DNA of 59,342 nt. It comes from Pseudomonas putida (GTDB taxonomy: Bacteria; Pseudomonadota; Gammaproteobacteria; Pseudomonadales; Pseudomonadaceae). Under the pieces are notes generated by a model, which saw only the letters and a program-made list of their open reading frames with translations, was not told the origin of the DNA and did not search any database. The stretch lies in assembly GCF_028682475.1 (NCBI RefSeq), contig NZ_JANHLE010000034.1:1-59342 (forward strand). The letters are read 5' to 3'. How positions within the stretch are numbered: the stretch's first letter is position 1; each line of letters starts with the position of its first letter. Of this stretch, positions 47,024-56,502 are shown in pieces. The position numbers and the translations under genes were made by a program.

Positions 47024-48340
47024 ATGGCTGAGCAACTCACTCTGCAGGCCTTTGTGGAAGGCCAATGGCACGACGCGTTGGTACTTACCGTTCAAAATGA
47101 GCAGCGGGTGGCTGACAGTGCTTGTACCACTGCCTATAGCCAAGGCTACCTGGTGGAATTTATCGACAGCATGGGGTCTGCTTTCGAGCCCGCTGTCAGT
47201 GTGAATTTGCCGTTGAGCTGGACGGCGACGGATACCGTCGGGTATCCCGCCTTTGTCTACGACATCGTTCCCGCCGGTGCGGCACGTAAATCCCTTGAGG
47301 CCCGTTTCGGGCACGAGAAGCCCGAAGGGATGGATATGGAGTTGTTCCTGTTCAAACGCTGCACGCCAGCCCCTGTCGGACACCTGCGTGTCAAGGAGTC
47401 GAGCGAGCATATCGATCCTGCCAGTGACATCGCTTTCCCACGGCAAGACGTTATTGAGCGATCGAATGATTTCCTTGAGTACGCCTATGAGCTCGGCGCC
47501 GCCATGGGCGGCGCGACCGGAGCTCAGGGAGAGGCGCCGAAGCTGCTGATGACCGAGGATGTCAACGGCGGTCTACATGCCGATGCCGTGCTCGCGGATG
47601 ACCAGGCACACCGCCATTGGTTGGTGAAGTTTGCTCGTAACAAGGTGACTGAACGCGATAAGGATATCCTGCGTGCCGAGTTTCATTATTACCGGGCGAT
47701 CGCGGCACTGGGGCTCGATACCGTGGCGATAGAGGGATTGGCGCTGGAGGAAGCTGAAAAGCCGAGCCTCTGGATGCCACGTTTCGATAGGCGCGCAGAC
47801 GGCGGCAGAGTAGAGCGTATTGCGATGGAGTCGATCTATTCGGTCTGCGCCAACACGGTACCCGGCTCGGCGATGCAGCATGAAGAGGTCGTGCAGCGAC
47901 TGGTCCATCTGTGGAAAGCAAACCAGCAGGATGATGAGATCGATGACCTGGTGTTCGAGTACGTACGCCGCGATCTGCTTAACCGCATCCTGGGTAACTC
48001 GGATAACCATGGCCGCAACACCTCGATCTTCCGTCACAAGGGACGACTGCAGTTGGCACCTATCTATGACCTCGCACCGATGGTGCTCGACCCGGAGGGG
48101 GTTACGCGGGTGACCAAGTGGCAGAGTGAGCGGGCAGGTTCACCTGACTGGGCTGCGGTGTGTGCCTCTTTCGATGGCGTGCTTGATACGCAGCGGTTGA
48201 TGCACAGGTTGAAGCAGGCGGCGCAAGCGTTCCGGGCGCTTCCCGACCTGTTGAGCGAGTTGCCTGAAGGCGTACGCAGGGCACAATCGATTCCCTTGAA
48301 TAATCTGGATGTCCGTTTGGCGGAGTGGGGCCTGCAATGA
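47024..48340 (+). CDS. hipA: HipA-family serine/threonine kinase toxin
   Basis: 438-aa HipA-like kinase. The N-terminal subdomain includes VGYPAFVYDIVPAGAARKSL. The P-loop-like segment is GATGAQGEAPKLLM (residues about 163-176), the ATP-binding lysine lies in HWLVKFARN, the catalytic loop is LGNSDNHGRNTSIF and the metal-binding motif is IYDLAPMVLD. HipA toxins phosphorylate translation factors such as GltX and cause persistence. The usual Ser of the regulatory loop is not evident in GATGAQGEAPK. Start MAEQLTLQ at 47024 has GACGAGGG upstream. The antitoxin gene follows with a four-base overlap, so toxin comes first, unlike E. coli hipBA. Confidence 0.88.
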   Translation: MAEQLTLQAFVEGQWHDALVLTVQNEQRVADSACTTAYSQGYLVEFIDSMGSAFEPAVSVNLPLSWTATDTVGYPAFVYDIVPAGAARKSLEARFGHEKPEGMDMELFLFKRCTPAPVGHLRVKESSEHIDPASDIAFPRQDVIERSNDFLEYAYELGAAMGGATGAQGEAPKLLMTEDVNGGLHADAVLADDQAHRHWLVKFARNKVTERDKDILRAEFHYYRAIAALGLDTVAIEGLALEEAEKPSLWMPRFDRRADGGRVERIAMESIYSVCANTVPGSAMQHEEVVQRLVHLWKANQQDDEIDDLVFEYVRRDLLNRILGNSDNHGRNTSIFRHKGRLQLAPIYDLAPMVLDPEGVTRVTKWQSERAGSPDWAAVCASFDGVLDTQRLMHRLKQAAQAFRALPDLLSELPEGVRRAQSIPLNNLDVRLAEWGLQ

Positions 48341-48690
48341 AGTTGATCTCGATTGAAGAACGCCAAAAGCTCATTGAAGACATCAAGCTGAAAAATGTGG
48401 CTGGCCAGGAGACCCTCGGTACCACGATTCGCCGCTTGCGTGTCGAGGTGACCGGCCTCGATCAGGCAACCTTTGCGACCATGTGCAAAATGTCGACGAA
48501 AGCGCTGTACCAGCTGGAAACGGACAAGGGCAACCCGACCATCAATACGCTTAACGGTATTCTGCGCCTCTTCGGTATGAGGATGACCCTTGGCTCAATC
48601 GGCATGCCGACCTTTCCCGCAGAGGATCGTACGGTGATCAAGAAGCGCGGTGCGCGACCACCGGCCCGCAAGGCCAAGGCTGGCGTGTAA
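48337..48690 (+). CDS. hipB: HipB-like helix-turn-helix antitoxin
   Basis: 117-aa protein with an XRE-type helix-turn-helix: GTTIRRLRVEVTGLDQATFA, then TMCKMSTKALYQLETDKGNP and TINTLNGILRLFGMRM. A basic C-terminal tail (KKRGARPPARKAKAGV) is likely flexible. It should neutralise the HipA kinase and repress the operon. It begins inside the hipA stop (ATGA). Confidence 0.87.
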   Translation: MKLISIEERQKLIEDIKLKNVAGQETLGTTIRRLRVEVTGLDQATFATMCKMSTKALYQLETDKGNPTINTLNGILRLFGMRMTLGSIGMPTFPAEDRTVIKKRGARPPARKAKAGV

Positions 48691-48700
48691 GCGTCTTTCG

Positions 48701-49489
48701 TCAGCCTTTACTTGGCCAGCCAAACACCTCGCACGCATTGCGCGTACTCACCTCAGCCAGGCGCTCCACTTCAATCCCGATCACTTCCGCCAGCGCAGTC
48801 GCAATCTGCGGTAAATGCTCGGGGCTGTTGCGCTGCCCGGCATACATCACCGGCGCCATGTCCGGGGCATCGGTCTCCAGCACCAGACTCTCCAGCGGTA
48901 ACTGCGGCAGCACCTTGCGCAGGCGCAGTGCTTGCGGCCAGGTCGCGGCGCCGCCCAAACCCAGTTTGAAACCGAGCTTGTGGTATTCGCGAGCCTCTTC
49001 AAAACTGCCAGCAAAGGCATGAATGATGCCGCCACGCGGGAGCTTGTAGCGCTTGAGCGTAGCGATCACTGCGGCATGGCTGCGGCGCACATGCAGCAGG
49101 GCGGGCAGGTTGAAGTCGACGGCCAGTTGCAACTGGGCTTCGAAGCAGTGCTGCTGACGCTCGCGGTCGAGCTCCGGGAGGTAGTAATCGAGGCCGAATT
49201 CACCGACGGCGCACAGCTGGCGCTCGCCGTGCAGGCGGTTCAGCCAGTCGCCCAGTTCACGCAGGTGTTCCGGGCGGTGCTGGTCGAGGTAGACGGGATG
49301 CAGGCCGAAGGCGGCGTACAGGTGCGGGTCGCTGCTCACCAGCTCCCACACCCGCTGCCAGTTGTCCTGGTACACCCCGAGCACCACCATGCGCTCGACA
49401 CCCGCAGCCCTGGCGTTGGCCAGCAGGGCCGTACGGTCAGGGTCGAAATCCGGAAAATCCAGATGGGTGTGGGTGTCGATCAGGCGCAT
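48701..49489 (-). CDS. tatD: TatD-family metal-dependent deoxyribonuclease
   Basis: 262-aa TIM-barrel hydrolase. The metal motif HTHLDF is at the N-terminus (MRLIDTHTHLDFPDF), VGEFGLDYY holds the conserved Glu, and LVLETDAPDM the terminal Asp. The family includes 3'-5' DNA exonucleases. It is three bases downstream of fruR on the same strand, a pairing conserved in P. putida relatives. Confidence 0.93.
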   Translation of the reverse strand: MRLIDTHTHLDFPDFDPDRTALLANARAAGVERMVVLGVYQDNWQRVWELVSSDPHLYAAFGLHPVYLDQHRPEHLRELGDWLNRLHGERQLCAVGEFGLDYYLPELDRERQQHCFEAQLQLAVDFNLPALLHVRRSHAAVIATLKRYKLPRGGIIHAFAGSFEEAREYHKLGFKLGLGGAATWPQALRLRKVLPQLPLESLVLETDAPDMAPVMYAGQRNSPEHLPQIATALAEVIGIEVERLAEVSTRNACEVFGWPSKG

Positions 49490-49491
49490 GT

Positions 49492-50487
49492 TCAGGCCTT
49501 GATGATTCGCTGTTTGAAGGTTCGACCGACGGCGTGTACGCCAGGTTCGTAGTGTTTCTCTTCAACCGCTGCCAGCGCCAGTTTCAGGGCGATCTCGGCC
49601 ATCACGCCGTGTTGCTGGGCCATGGCGTTGACCGGCAGCGGCAAGAAGTCGAGCAGTTGGTTATCCCCGAAGGTGCCCAGTTGCAGGCTGCGCGAGTCGG
49701 CCGGGCGCGCCTGCAGTACGTCGAACACGCCTTGCAGCAGCACGTAGGAGGTGGTGACCAGGGCATCGGGCAGGCCACCGAGTTCGGCGAGCAGTTCGGT
49801 CATCAGGCGCTGGCCGCATTCGCGGCTGAAGGCTTCGCCCTGGTAGCGGCTGACTGTGCCGGTAAAGTCTTGCAGGGCTTCATCGAAACCACCGGCACGC
49901 GCCTGGCTGACGCTAAGCTCTGGCCGCGCACCGATCAGGGCGATGTGCGCAGGCTTGGTGGCGAGCAGGCTGCGGGTCAGTTGCAGGCTGGCGTTGCGGT
50001 CGTCGCTGACCACCGAGCAGAAATGCGCCGGGTCCAGGCTACGGTCGATGGCGATGATCGGCAGGCCCTTGGCTTGCAGCTGGCGATAGCTGTCGTCACC
50101 GGCCGGCAGGCAGCTGGCGACAAACAGCGCATCGCAGCGACGGGCACGGAACAGCTGCTGCAACTGGCGCTCGCTCTCGGGCTGGTCGTCGCTGCTGGCA
50201 ATCAGCAGTTGGTAACCTTTGGCCCGGGCGCCTTGTTCCAGTTGTTTGGCAATGCGTGCGTAGCTGGGGTTTTCCAGGTCCGGGAGAATGAACCCGAGGG
50301 TCTTGGTGTGACGGCTACGCAAGCCGGCCGCCTGCGGGTTGGGGGTGAAGCCATGGGCTTCGACCACCGCACGCACACGCTCCACCGTGCTGTTGCTGAT
50401 GCGTTGCTGTTCGGCCTTGCCATTGATGACATAGCTGGCAGTAGTCACGGACACACCGGCCAGACGGGCGATATCGCTGAGTTTCAC
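49492..50487 (-). CDS. fruR: LacI-family fructose repressor FruR/Cra
   Basis: 331-aa repressor. The N-terminal LacI helix-turn-helix is MKLSDIARLAGVSVTTASYV, followed by INGKAEQQRIS and a periplasmic-binding-protein-like effector domain (TLGFILPDLENPSYARIAKQ). In P. putida Cra responds to fructose-1-phosphate made by this PTS and represses fruBKA. It is divergent from fruB, with the operator between them at 50644-50655. Confidence 0.95.
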   Translation of the reverse strand: MKLSDIARLAGVSVTTASYVINGKAEQQRISNSTVERVRAVVEAHGFTPNPQAAGLRSRHTKTLGFILPDLENPSYARIAKQLEQGARAKGYQLLIASSDDQPESERQLQQLFRARRCDALFVASCLPAGDDSYRQLQAKGLPIIAIDRSLDPAHFCSVVSDDRNASLQLTRSLLATKPAHIALIGARPELSVSQARAGGFDEALQDFTGTVSRYQGEAFSRECGQRLMTELLAELGGLPDALVTTSYVLLQGVFDVLQARPADSRSLQLGTFGDNQLLDFLPLPVNAMAQQHGVMAEIALKLALAAVEEKHYEPGVHAVGRTFKQRIIKA

Positions 50488-50643
50488 CGCAAATTCCTTG
50501 TTATACCGGGGCTGCTTGCACAGCCTGACCGGGAATTGTCGCCGATTCTAGGATCAGGGCGCAGACGACCATTGTCGCAATTGTCCGACAAGATGGGGCT
50601 TCATTGATCGAAGATTATCGAGTAACGTGCTCACAATTCCAGA

Positions 50644-50655
50644 TTAAACGTTTCA
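50644..50655. promoter_or_regulatory. Cra (FruR) operator
   Basis: TTAAACGTTTCA is the P. putida Cra operator sequence. It lies about 115 bases upstream of fruB and about 155 bases upstream of fruR. The flanking bases extend the dyad (TTAAACG/CGTTTCA). Confidence 0.85.
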
Positions 50656-50770
50656 GCAAGCGATTTTTCTGCCGAACCACTGCCTGCCAAGGGCTGATAG
50701 CAACTGGCCCTGTGCTGAAAAATTCACAACAATACCTCAGCACCCACCTGGTGCTGCAAAGGAGAAGGTC

Positions 50771-53629
50771 ATGCTCGAGCTCACTGTAGGGCAGATATCC
50801 ATGGGCCAGTCGGCTGTGGATAAGTCGGCGGCGCTGCAGCTTATGGCCGAGCACCTGGTCCGCGATGGCCTGGTTGCCGACGGCTATCTGGCGGGCGTGC
50901 AAGCCCGTGAGGCGCAGGGTTCGACCTTTCTTGGCCAGGGTATTGCGATCCCTCACGGCACCCCGGAAACCCGTGATCAAGTGTTTACCACCGGTGTGCG
51001 CTTGTTGCAGTTTCCCGACGGCGTGGACTGGGGCGATGGTCAGCGGGTGTACCTGGCCATCGGCATCGCCGCACGCTCCGATGAACACTTGCGCTTGTTG
51101 CAACTGCTGACCCGCGCCCTGGGCGAAACCGACCTGGCTGAGGCGTTGCGCCGGGCCAGTTCTGCCGAGGCGCTGCTCAAGTTGCTGCAAGGCGCCCCGC
51201 AGGAGCTGGCGCTGGATGCGCAGATGATTGGCCTGGGTGTGCCCGCTGAAGATTTCGACGAGCTGGTCTGGCGCGCAGCGCGGCTGTTGCATCGCGCCGA
51301 CTGTGTCAGTGCAGGCTTTGCCGGAGTGTTGCAGCAGGTCGAACCGCTGCCGCTCGGCGAAGGCCTGTGGTGGCTGCATAGCCAGCAGGCGGTACGTCAG
51401 CCCGGGCTGGCCTTCGTTACCCCGCAACAACCGCTGCGCTATCGCGACCAGCCCCTGCACGGGGTGTTCTGCCTGGCCAGCCTGGGCGCAGCGCATCAGG
51501 CGTTGCTTGAGCGTTTGTGCGCTCTGCTGATTGAAGGCCGTGGCCAGGAGCTGTGCCGCGCCACCAGCAGCCGCACGGTGCTGGAAGTGCTGGGCGGTGA
51601 AGTGCCGGCCGATTGGCCCAGCGCGCGTATCGGCCTGGCCAACGCCCATGGCCTGCATGCGCGCCCGGCCAAGGAGCTGGCGCAACTGGCCAAGGCCTTT
51701 GACGGCGAAATTCGTCTGCGGGTGGTCGACAGCGGTCAGCCGGCCGTCTCGGCCAAGAGCCTGAGCAAGCTGCTCAGCCTCGGTGCCCGGCGTGGTCAGG
51801 TGCTGGAAATCATCGCCGAACCCCATGTTGCCGCCGATGCATTGCCGGTCTTGCTGGCGGCGATTGAAGCGGGGTTGGGCGAGGAAGTCGAGGCGCTGGC
51901 TGCGGTGCCTGAGGTGGTGCCTGAAATACTGCCGGAGCCTGAGCTTCAAGCGCCGTTACCGGGGGCGGTGATCCAGGGCGTGGCCGCCGCGCCGGGGATC
52001 GCCAGCGGCCCGGCGCATATTCAGGTACTGCGTGAATTCGACTATCCACTGCGCGGTGAATCGCTGCCCAGCGAGCGCCAGCGTCTGCAGCAGGCGCTGG
52101 CGGCGGTGAATGCCGAAATCGGCGCGCTGATCCAGCGCAGCCAGGCCAAGGCCATCGGCGAAATTTTCATCACCCATCAGGAAATGCTCGCCGATCCCGA
52201 CCTTACTGACGAAGTCGACCAGCGTCTGCGTCAGGGCGAAAGTGCTCCGGCGGCGTGGATGGCAGTAATCGACAACGCGGCGCGCCAGCAGGAGGCCTTG
52301 CACGATGCCTTGCTTGCCGAGCGTGCTGCCGATCTGCGTGACATTGGCCGGCGGGTGCTGGCCCAGCTGTGTGGCGAGGCTGACATCCCGGCTCCGGAGC
52401 AACCCTATGTGCTGGTGATGGAGGAGGTCGGCCCGTCGGATGTGGCGCGTCTGGACCCGACGCGCGTCGCCGGGATCCTCACCGCCCGTGGCGGGGCGAC
52501 GGCGCACAGTGCCATCGTCGCGCGCGCGCTTGGCATTCCTGCTGTGGTGGGTGCAGGTGATGCAGTGTTGTTCATCGCTTCAGGTACGCCACTTCTTCTC
52601 GATGGCCAGCGCGGTCGCCTGCAAGTCGCGCCGCCTGCCGATGAGCTGCAGCGCGCCCTGGCCGAAGGCGATCGCCGCGAGCAACGTCTGCAACTGGCCC
52701 GTGCCCATCGCCTGGAACCGGCGGTGACCCGTGACGGCCATGCCATCGAAGTGTTCGCCAACATTGGTGACAGCAAGGGCATCGAGGCGGTGGTCGATCA
52801 CGGTGCCGAAGGCGTTGGCCTGTTGCGCACCGAACTGATTTTCATGGCCCACCCGCAGGCCCCCGACGAAGCGTTGCAAGAGGCCGAGTACCGCCGCGTT
52901 CTCGATGGCCTCGCCGGCCGGCCACTGGTGGTGCGTACGCTGGATGTCGGTGGCGACAAACCGCTGCCTTACTGGCCGATCGCCAAGGAGGAAAACCCCT
53001 TCCTCGGCGTGCGTGGCATTCGCCTGACCCTGCAACGTCCGCAGGTGATGGAGAGCCAGTTGCGCGCCTTGCTGCGTGCGGCGGGTGACCGGCCGCTGCG
53101 GATCATGTTTCCCATGGTCGGCCAGCTTGAAGAGTGGCAACAGGCGCGGGCGATGGTCGAGCGTCTGCGCGAAGAAATCAGCGTCAGCGACCTGCAACTG
53201 GGGATCATGATCGAGGTGCCTTCGGCGGCCTTGCTTGCCCCGGTACTGGCCCGCGAAGTGGATTTCTTCAGTATCGGTACCAACGACCTGACCCAATACA
53301 CCCTGGCCATCGACCGTGGCCATCCGAGCCTGTCGGCCCAGGCCGACGGCCTGCACCCGGCAGTGCTGCAACTGATCGACATGACCGTGCGTGCCGCCCA
53401 TGCCCATGGCAAGTGGGTGGGGGTATGCGGCGAGCTGGCGGCTGATCCGCAGGCGGTTGCCGTGCTGCTGGGGCTGGGCGTCGATGAGCTGAGCGTTGCC
53501 GCGCGCAGCATTGCCGAGGTCAAGGCCCTGGTCCGTGAACTGAATTATGAACACACCCGGCAGCTTGCTTCGCAAGCCCTGCTGCTGGGCAGTGCCAGCG
53601 CCGTACGGGCGCTGGTGGAGAACGATTGA
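50771..53629 (+). CDS. fruB: Multiphosphoryl transfer protein EIIA-HPr-EI for fructose (FruB)
   Basis: 952-aa cytoplasmic fusion that carries phosphate from PEP to the fructose permease. The EIIA domain occupies about residues 1-145 with active His62 in AIPHGTP. After a linker domain, HPr lies at about 283-370 with His296 in HGLHARPAKELAQLAKAF. Enzyme I follows from about 395 with His579 in GGATAHSAIVARALGIP and the PEP-binding C-terminal domain (GVRGIRL..., IGTNDLTQYTLAIDR). One protein thus supplies all general PTS steps. RBS AAAGGAGAAGG precedes the ATG. It ends directly at fruK. Confidence 0.97.
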   Translation: MLELTVGQISMGQSAVDKSAALQLMAEHLVRDGLVADGYLAGVQAREAQGSTFLGQGIAIPHGTPETRDQVFTTGVRLLQFPDGVDWGDGQRVYLAIGIAARSDEHLRLLQLLTRALGETDLAEALRRASSAEALLKLLQGAPQELALDAQMIGLGVPAEDFDELVWRAARLLHRADCVSAGFAGVLQQVEPLPLGEGLWWLHSQQAVRQPGLAFVTPQQPLRYRDQPLHGVFCLASLGAAHQALLERLCALLIEGRGQELCRATSSRTVLEVLGGEVPADWPSARIGLANAHGLHARPAKELAQLAKAFDGEIRLRVVDSGQPAVSAKSLSKLLSLGARRGQVLEIIAEPHVAADALPVLLAAIEAGLGEEVEALAAVPEVVPEILPEPELQAPLPGAVIQGVAAAPGIASGPAHIQVLREFDYPLRGESLPSERQRLQQALAAVNAEIGALIQRSQAKAIGEIFITHQEMLADPDLTDEVDQRLRQGESAPAAWMAVIDNAARQQEALHDALLAERAADLRDIGRRVLAQLCGEADIPAPEQPYVLVMEEVGPSDVARLDPTRVAGILTARGGATAHSAIVARALGIPAVVGAGDAVLFIASGTPLLLDGQRGRLQVAPPADELQRALAEGDRREQRLQLARAHRLEPAVTRDGHAIEVFANIGDSKGIEAVVDHGAEGVGLLRTELIFMAHPQAPDEALQEAEYRRVLDGLAGRPLVVRTLDVGGDKPLPYWPIAKEENPFLGVRGIRLTLQRPQVMESQLRALLRAAGDRPLRIMFPMVGQLEEWQQARAMVERLREEISVSDLQLGIMIEVPSAALLAPVLAREVDFFSIGTNDLTQYTLAIDRGHPSLSAQADGLHPAVLQLIDMTVRAAHAHGKWVGVCGELAADPQAVAVLLGLGVDELSVAARSIAEVKALVRELNYEHTRQLASQALLLGSASAVRALVEND

Positions 53630-54580
53630 ATGGCCAAGATACTCACCCTGACCCTCAACCCGGCGCTGGACCTGACGGTCAGCCTCGATACGCTGTACAG
53701 CGGCCAGGTCAACCGCAGTCAGGGCCAGCACAGCCATGCGGCGGGCAAGGGCCTGAATGTCGCGCAGGTGCTGGCGGACCTTGGCCATAGCGTTACCGTG
53801 GGAGGTTTTCTCGGTGCCGACAATCTGCAGCCGTTCGAAGACCTGATCGCCCGCCGCGGCTTTGCCGATTGTTTTGTTCGCGTGCCGGGCGAGACCCGCT
53901 GCAACATCAAGCTGGTGGAAGCCGATGGCCGCGTGACCGACATCAACGGGCCGGGCCCGGAGGTTGGCGAGCAGGCCTGCGAACAGCTGCTGGCCAAGCT
54001 GACGTATATCGCCCCGGGCCATGATGCGGTGGTGGTGGCGGGCAGTCTGTCGCGTGGCCTCAGCCCGCAATGGCTGCGGCAATTGCTTGAGCAGCTCAAG
54101 GCCATGGGCCTGAAGGTCGCTCTGGACAGCAGCGGTGAAGCCCTGCGTGCCGGGCTGCAAAGTGCGCCCTGGCTGGTTAAACCCAACACCGACGAGCTGG
54201 GCGAAGTGCTGGGCAGCAGCGTGCACAGCTTTGCCGAACAACAGACGGCGGCCCGCCAGCTGATCGCTCAAGGTATCGAGCATGTGGTGGTGTCCCAGGG
54301 CGAGCGTGGGGTCAATTGGTTCCAGCAAGGTCGCGTGCTCACAGCGGTGCCGCCGACGGTCAAGGTGGCCAGTACGGTCGGTGCCGGGGATTCGTTGCTG
54401 GCTGGCATGGTTCATGGCCTGCTCAGCGCTGAGCCAGCAGAGCAGACCTTGCGCCGGGCCACCGCGATTGCCGCCCAGGCCGTCACCCAGATCGGATTTG
54501 GCATCAATGACCGGGCCCAGCTGGCGCAACTGGAACACGACGTGCGTCTGTGCGAAGAACAACAAGAGGGTTGCAGATGA
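53630..54580 (+). CDS. fruK: 1-phosphofructokinase
   Basis: 316-aa PfkB-family kinase converting fructose-1-phosphate to fructose-1,6-bisphosphate. The N-terminus ILTLTLNPALDLTVSLD is the family start; the PfkB signature 2 with catalytic Asp is STVGAGDSLLAGMVHGL. Its ATG immediately follows the fruB TGA, and its TGA overlaps the fruA ATG. Confidence 0.97.
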   Translation: MAKILTLTLNPALDLTVSLDTLYSGQVNRSQGQHSHAAGKGLNVAQVLADLGHSVTVGGFLGADNLQPFEDLIARRGFADCFVRVPGETRCNIKLVEADGRVTDINGPGPEVGEQACEQLLAKLTYIAPGHDAVVVAGSLSRGLSPQWLRQLLEQLKAMGLKVALDSSGEALRAGLQSAPWLVKPNTDELGEVLGSSVHSFAEQQTAARQLIAQGIEHVVVSQGERGVNWFQQGRVLTAVPPTVKVASTVGAGDSLLAGMVHGLLSAEPAEQTLRRATAIAAQAVTQIGFGINDRAQLAQLEHDVRLCEEQQEGCR

Positions 54581-56307
54581 ACATTGCCATCGTCACCGCC
54601 TGCCCCAACGGCCAGGTCTCCAGTGTGCTCAGTGCGCGTCTGCTGGAGGCTGCTGCGCAACGTCTGGGCTGGAGCACCAGTGTTGAAGTGCATGATCCCC
54701 GGCAACCCCAGGGGCAATTGTCGGCGGCGGTGATCGCGGCCGCCGACTGGGTGCTGGTGGTCAACAGCGGCCAGCTGGACTTGCAGCGTTTTGCCGGTAA
54801 GCGCCTGTTCCAGAGCACGCCGGCCCAGGCCTTGAGCGATACCCAGCACTTTCTCTGTCAGGCGGCGGAGCAGGCCGAGGTCTATCAGCCGGTGGCTGAA
54901 GCGCCATCGACAGCGGTCGAGCGCAGCGCAAAGATCGTTGCCATCACTGCCTGTCCGACCGGCGTCGCCCACACCTTTATGGCCGCCGAGGCCTTGCAGC
55001 AGGCGGCGCAGCAACTGGGTCATCAACTCACGGTCGAGACTCAAGGCTCGGTCGGGGCGCGCAATCCACTGGCGCCTGCGGCAATTGCCGAGGCCGATGT
55101 GGTGCTGCTGGCTGCCGATATCGAGGTACCTACCGAACGCTTTGCCGGCAAGCGTATCTATCGCTGCGGAACCGGCGTGGCGTTGAAACAGGCGCAGGCC
55201 ACGTTGAACAAAGCCCTGGCGGAAGGCCGCGAGGAGTCAACCGCGCAAAGCGCCAGTACGAGCCGCAGCGAGAAAACCGGGGTCTACAAGCACCTGCTCA
55301 CCGGTGTCTCGTTCATGCTGCCGATGGTGGTGGCGGGCGGATTGCTGATCGCCTTGTCCTTCGTGTTCGGGATCGAGGCCTTCAAGGAACCCGGCACTTT
55401 ACCCGCCGCGCTGATGCAGATCGGTGGCGAAGCGGCGTTCAAGCTGATGGTGCCGTTGCTTGCCGGCTATATCGCCTACTCGATTGCCGACCGTCCCGGG
55501 CTGGCGCCGGGGATGATCGGTGGCCTGCTGGCCAGCACCCTGGGGGCTGGATTCATCGGTGGCATTGTCGCCGGTTTTCTTGCCGGTTACAGCGCCAAGG
55601 CCATCAGCCGCTGGGTGCGTTTGCCCAGCAGCCTGGAGGCCCTCAAGCCGATCCTGATCATTCCGTTGCTGGCCAGCCTGTTCACCGGTCTGGTGATGAT
55701 TTATGTGGTCGGCAAGCCGGTGGCCGGGATGCTCGAAGGGCTGACGCATTTTCTCGACAGCATGGGCACCACCAACGCAATTCTGCTCGGTGTGCTGCTT
55801 GGCGGGATGATGTGCGTGGACCTCGGTGGGCCGATCAACAAGGCTGCCTATGCGTTCTCGGTGGGCCTGCTGGCGTCGCAGAGTTACGCACCGATGGCGG
55901 CGACCATGGCCGCCGGCATGGTGCCGCCGATTGGCCTGGGCATCGCCAGTTTCATCGCCCGGCGCAAATTCGCCCAGAGCGAGCGCGAGGCGGGCAAGGC
56001 TGCCTTTGTGCTGGGCCTGTGCTTTATTTCTGAGGGGGCGATTCCGTTTGCTGCCAAGGACCCGCTGCGGGTGATTCCGGCAAGCATCGCCGGTGGCGCG
56101 CTGACCGGGGCGCTGTCGATGTACTTCGGCTGCAAGCTGATGGCGCCGCATGGCGGCTTGTTCGTCCTGCTGATTCCCAACGCCATCAACCATGCGTTGC
56201 TGTATTTGCTGGCGATTCTGGCCGGCAGCCTGCTGACGGCGCTGGTGTATGCCGTGCTCAAGCGCAGTGAAGGGGTGGAGCTGGCGGTACAGCCAGTCAA
56301 GGCCTGA
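54577..56307 (+). CDS. fruA: Fructose PTS permease EIIB'BC
   Basis: 576-aa permease. A degenerate B' domain (MNIAIVTACPNGQVSS) is followed by the active EIIB domain with phosphocysteine C126 in AITACPTGVAHTFMAAEAL, then the EIIC membrane domain from about residue 230 with eight or more hydrophobic segments (HLLTGVSFMLPMVVAGGLLI, GGPINKAAYAFSVGLL, ISEGAIPFAAKDP). It imports fructose as fructose-1-phosphate, receiving phosphate from FruB. Last gene of the operon. Confidence 0.97.
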   Translation: MNIAIVTACPNGQVSSVLSARLLEAAAQRLGWSTSVEVHDPRQPQGQLSAAVIAAADWVLVVNSGQLDLQRFAGKRLFQSTPAQALSDTQHFLCQAAEQAEVYQPVAEAPSTAVERSAKIVAITACPTGVAHTFMAAEALQQAAQQLGHQLTVETQGSVGARNPLAPAAIAEADVVLLAADIEVPTERFAGKRIYRCGTGVALKQAQATLNKALAEGREESTAQSASTSRSEKTGVYKHLLTGVSFMLPMVVAGGLLIALSFVFGIEAFKEPGTLPAALMQIGGEAAFKLMVPLLAGYIAYSIADRPGLAPGMIGGLLASTLGAGFIGGIVAGFLAGYSAKAISRWVRLPSSLEALKPILIIPLLASLFTGLVMIYVVGKPVAGMLEGLTHFLDSMGTTNAILLGVLLGGMMCVDLGGPINKAAYAFSVGLLASQSYAPMAATMAAGMVPPIGLGIASFIARRKFAQSEREAGKAAFVLGLCFISEGAIPFAAKDPLRVIPASIAGGALTGALSMYFGCKLMAPHGGLFVLLIPNAINHALLYLLAILAGSLLTALVYAVLKRSEGVELAVQPVKA

Positions 56308-56502
56308 GCAAGGGAGGATAGCGGTCCGGGGGGCTTGAGTGACTCGCCAACGGAAGACCAGAAAATACAGATGCATTTTAGGAAGCGTCTGACATCTATT
56401 TTTTGTCGCTCTTGGTAGCGTTTCCGGGTGTTTACGCGCGCTCAGGCACAATTTCGCTTGGGTGTTGCGTGGTTTCTCTCCCCTCCGTTTAAGGACAAAC
56501 GC

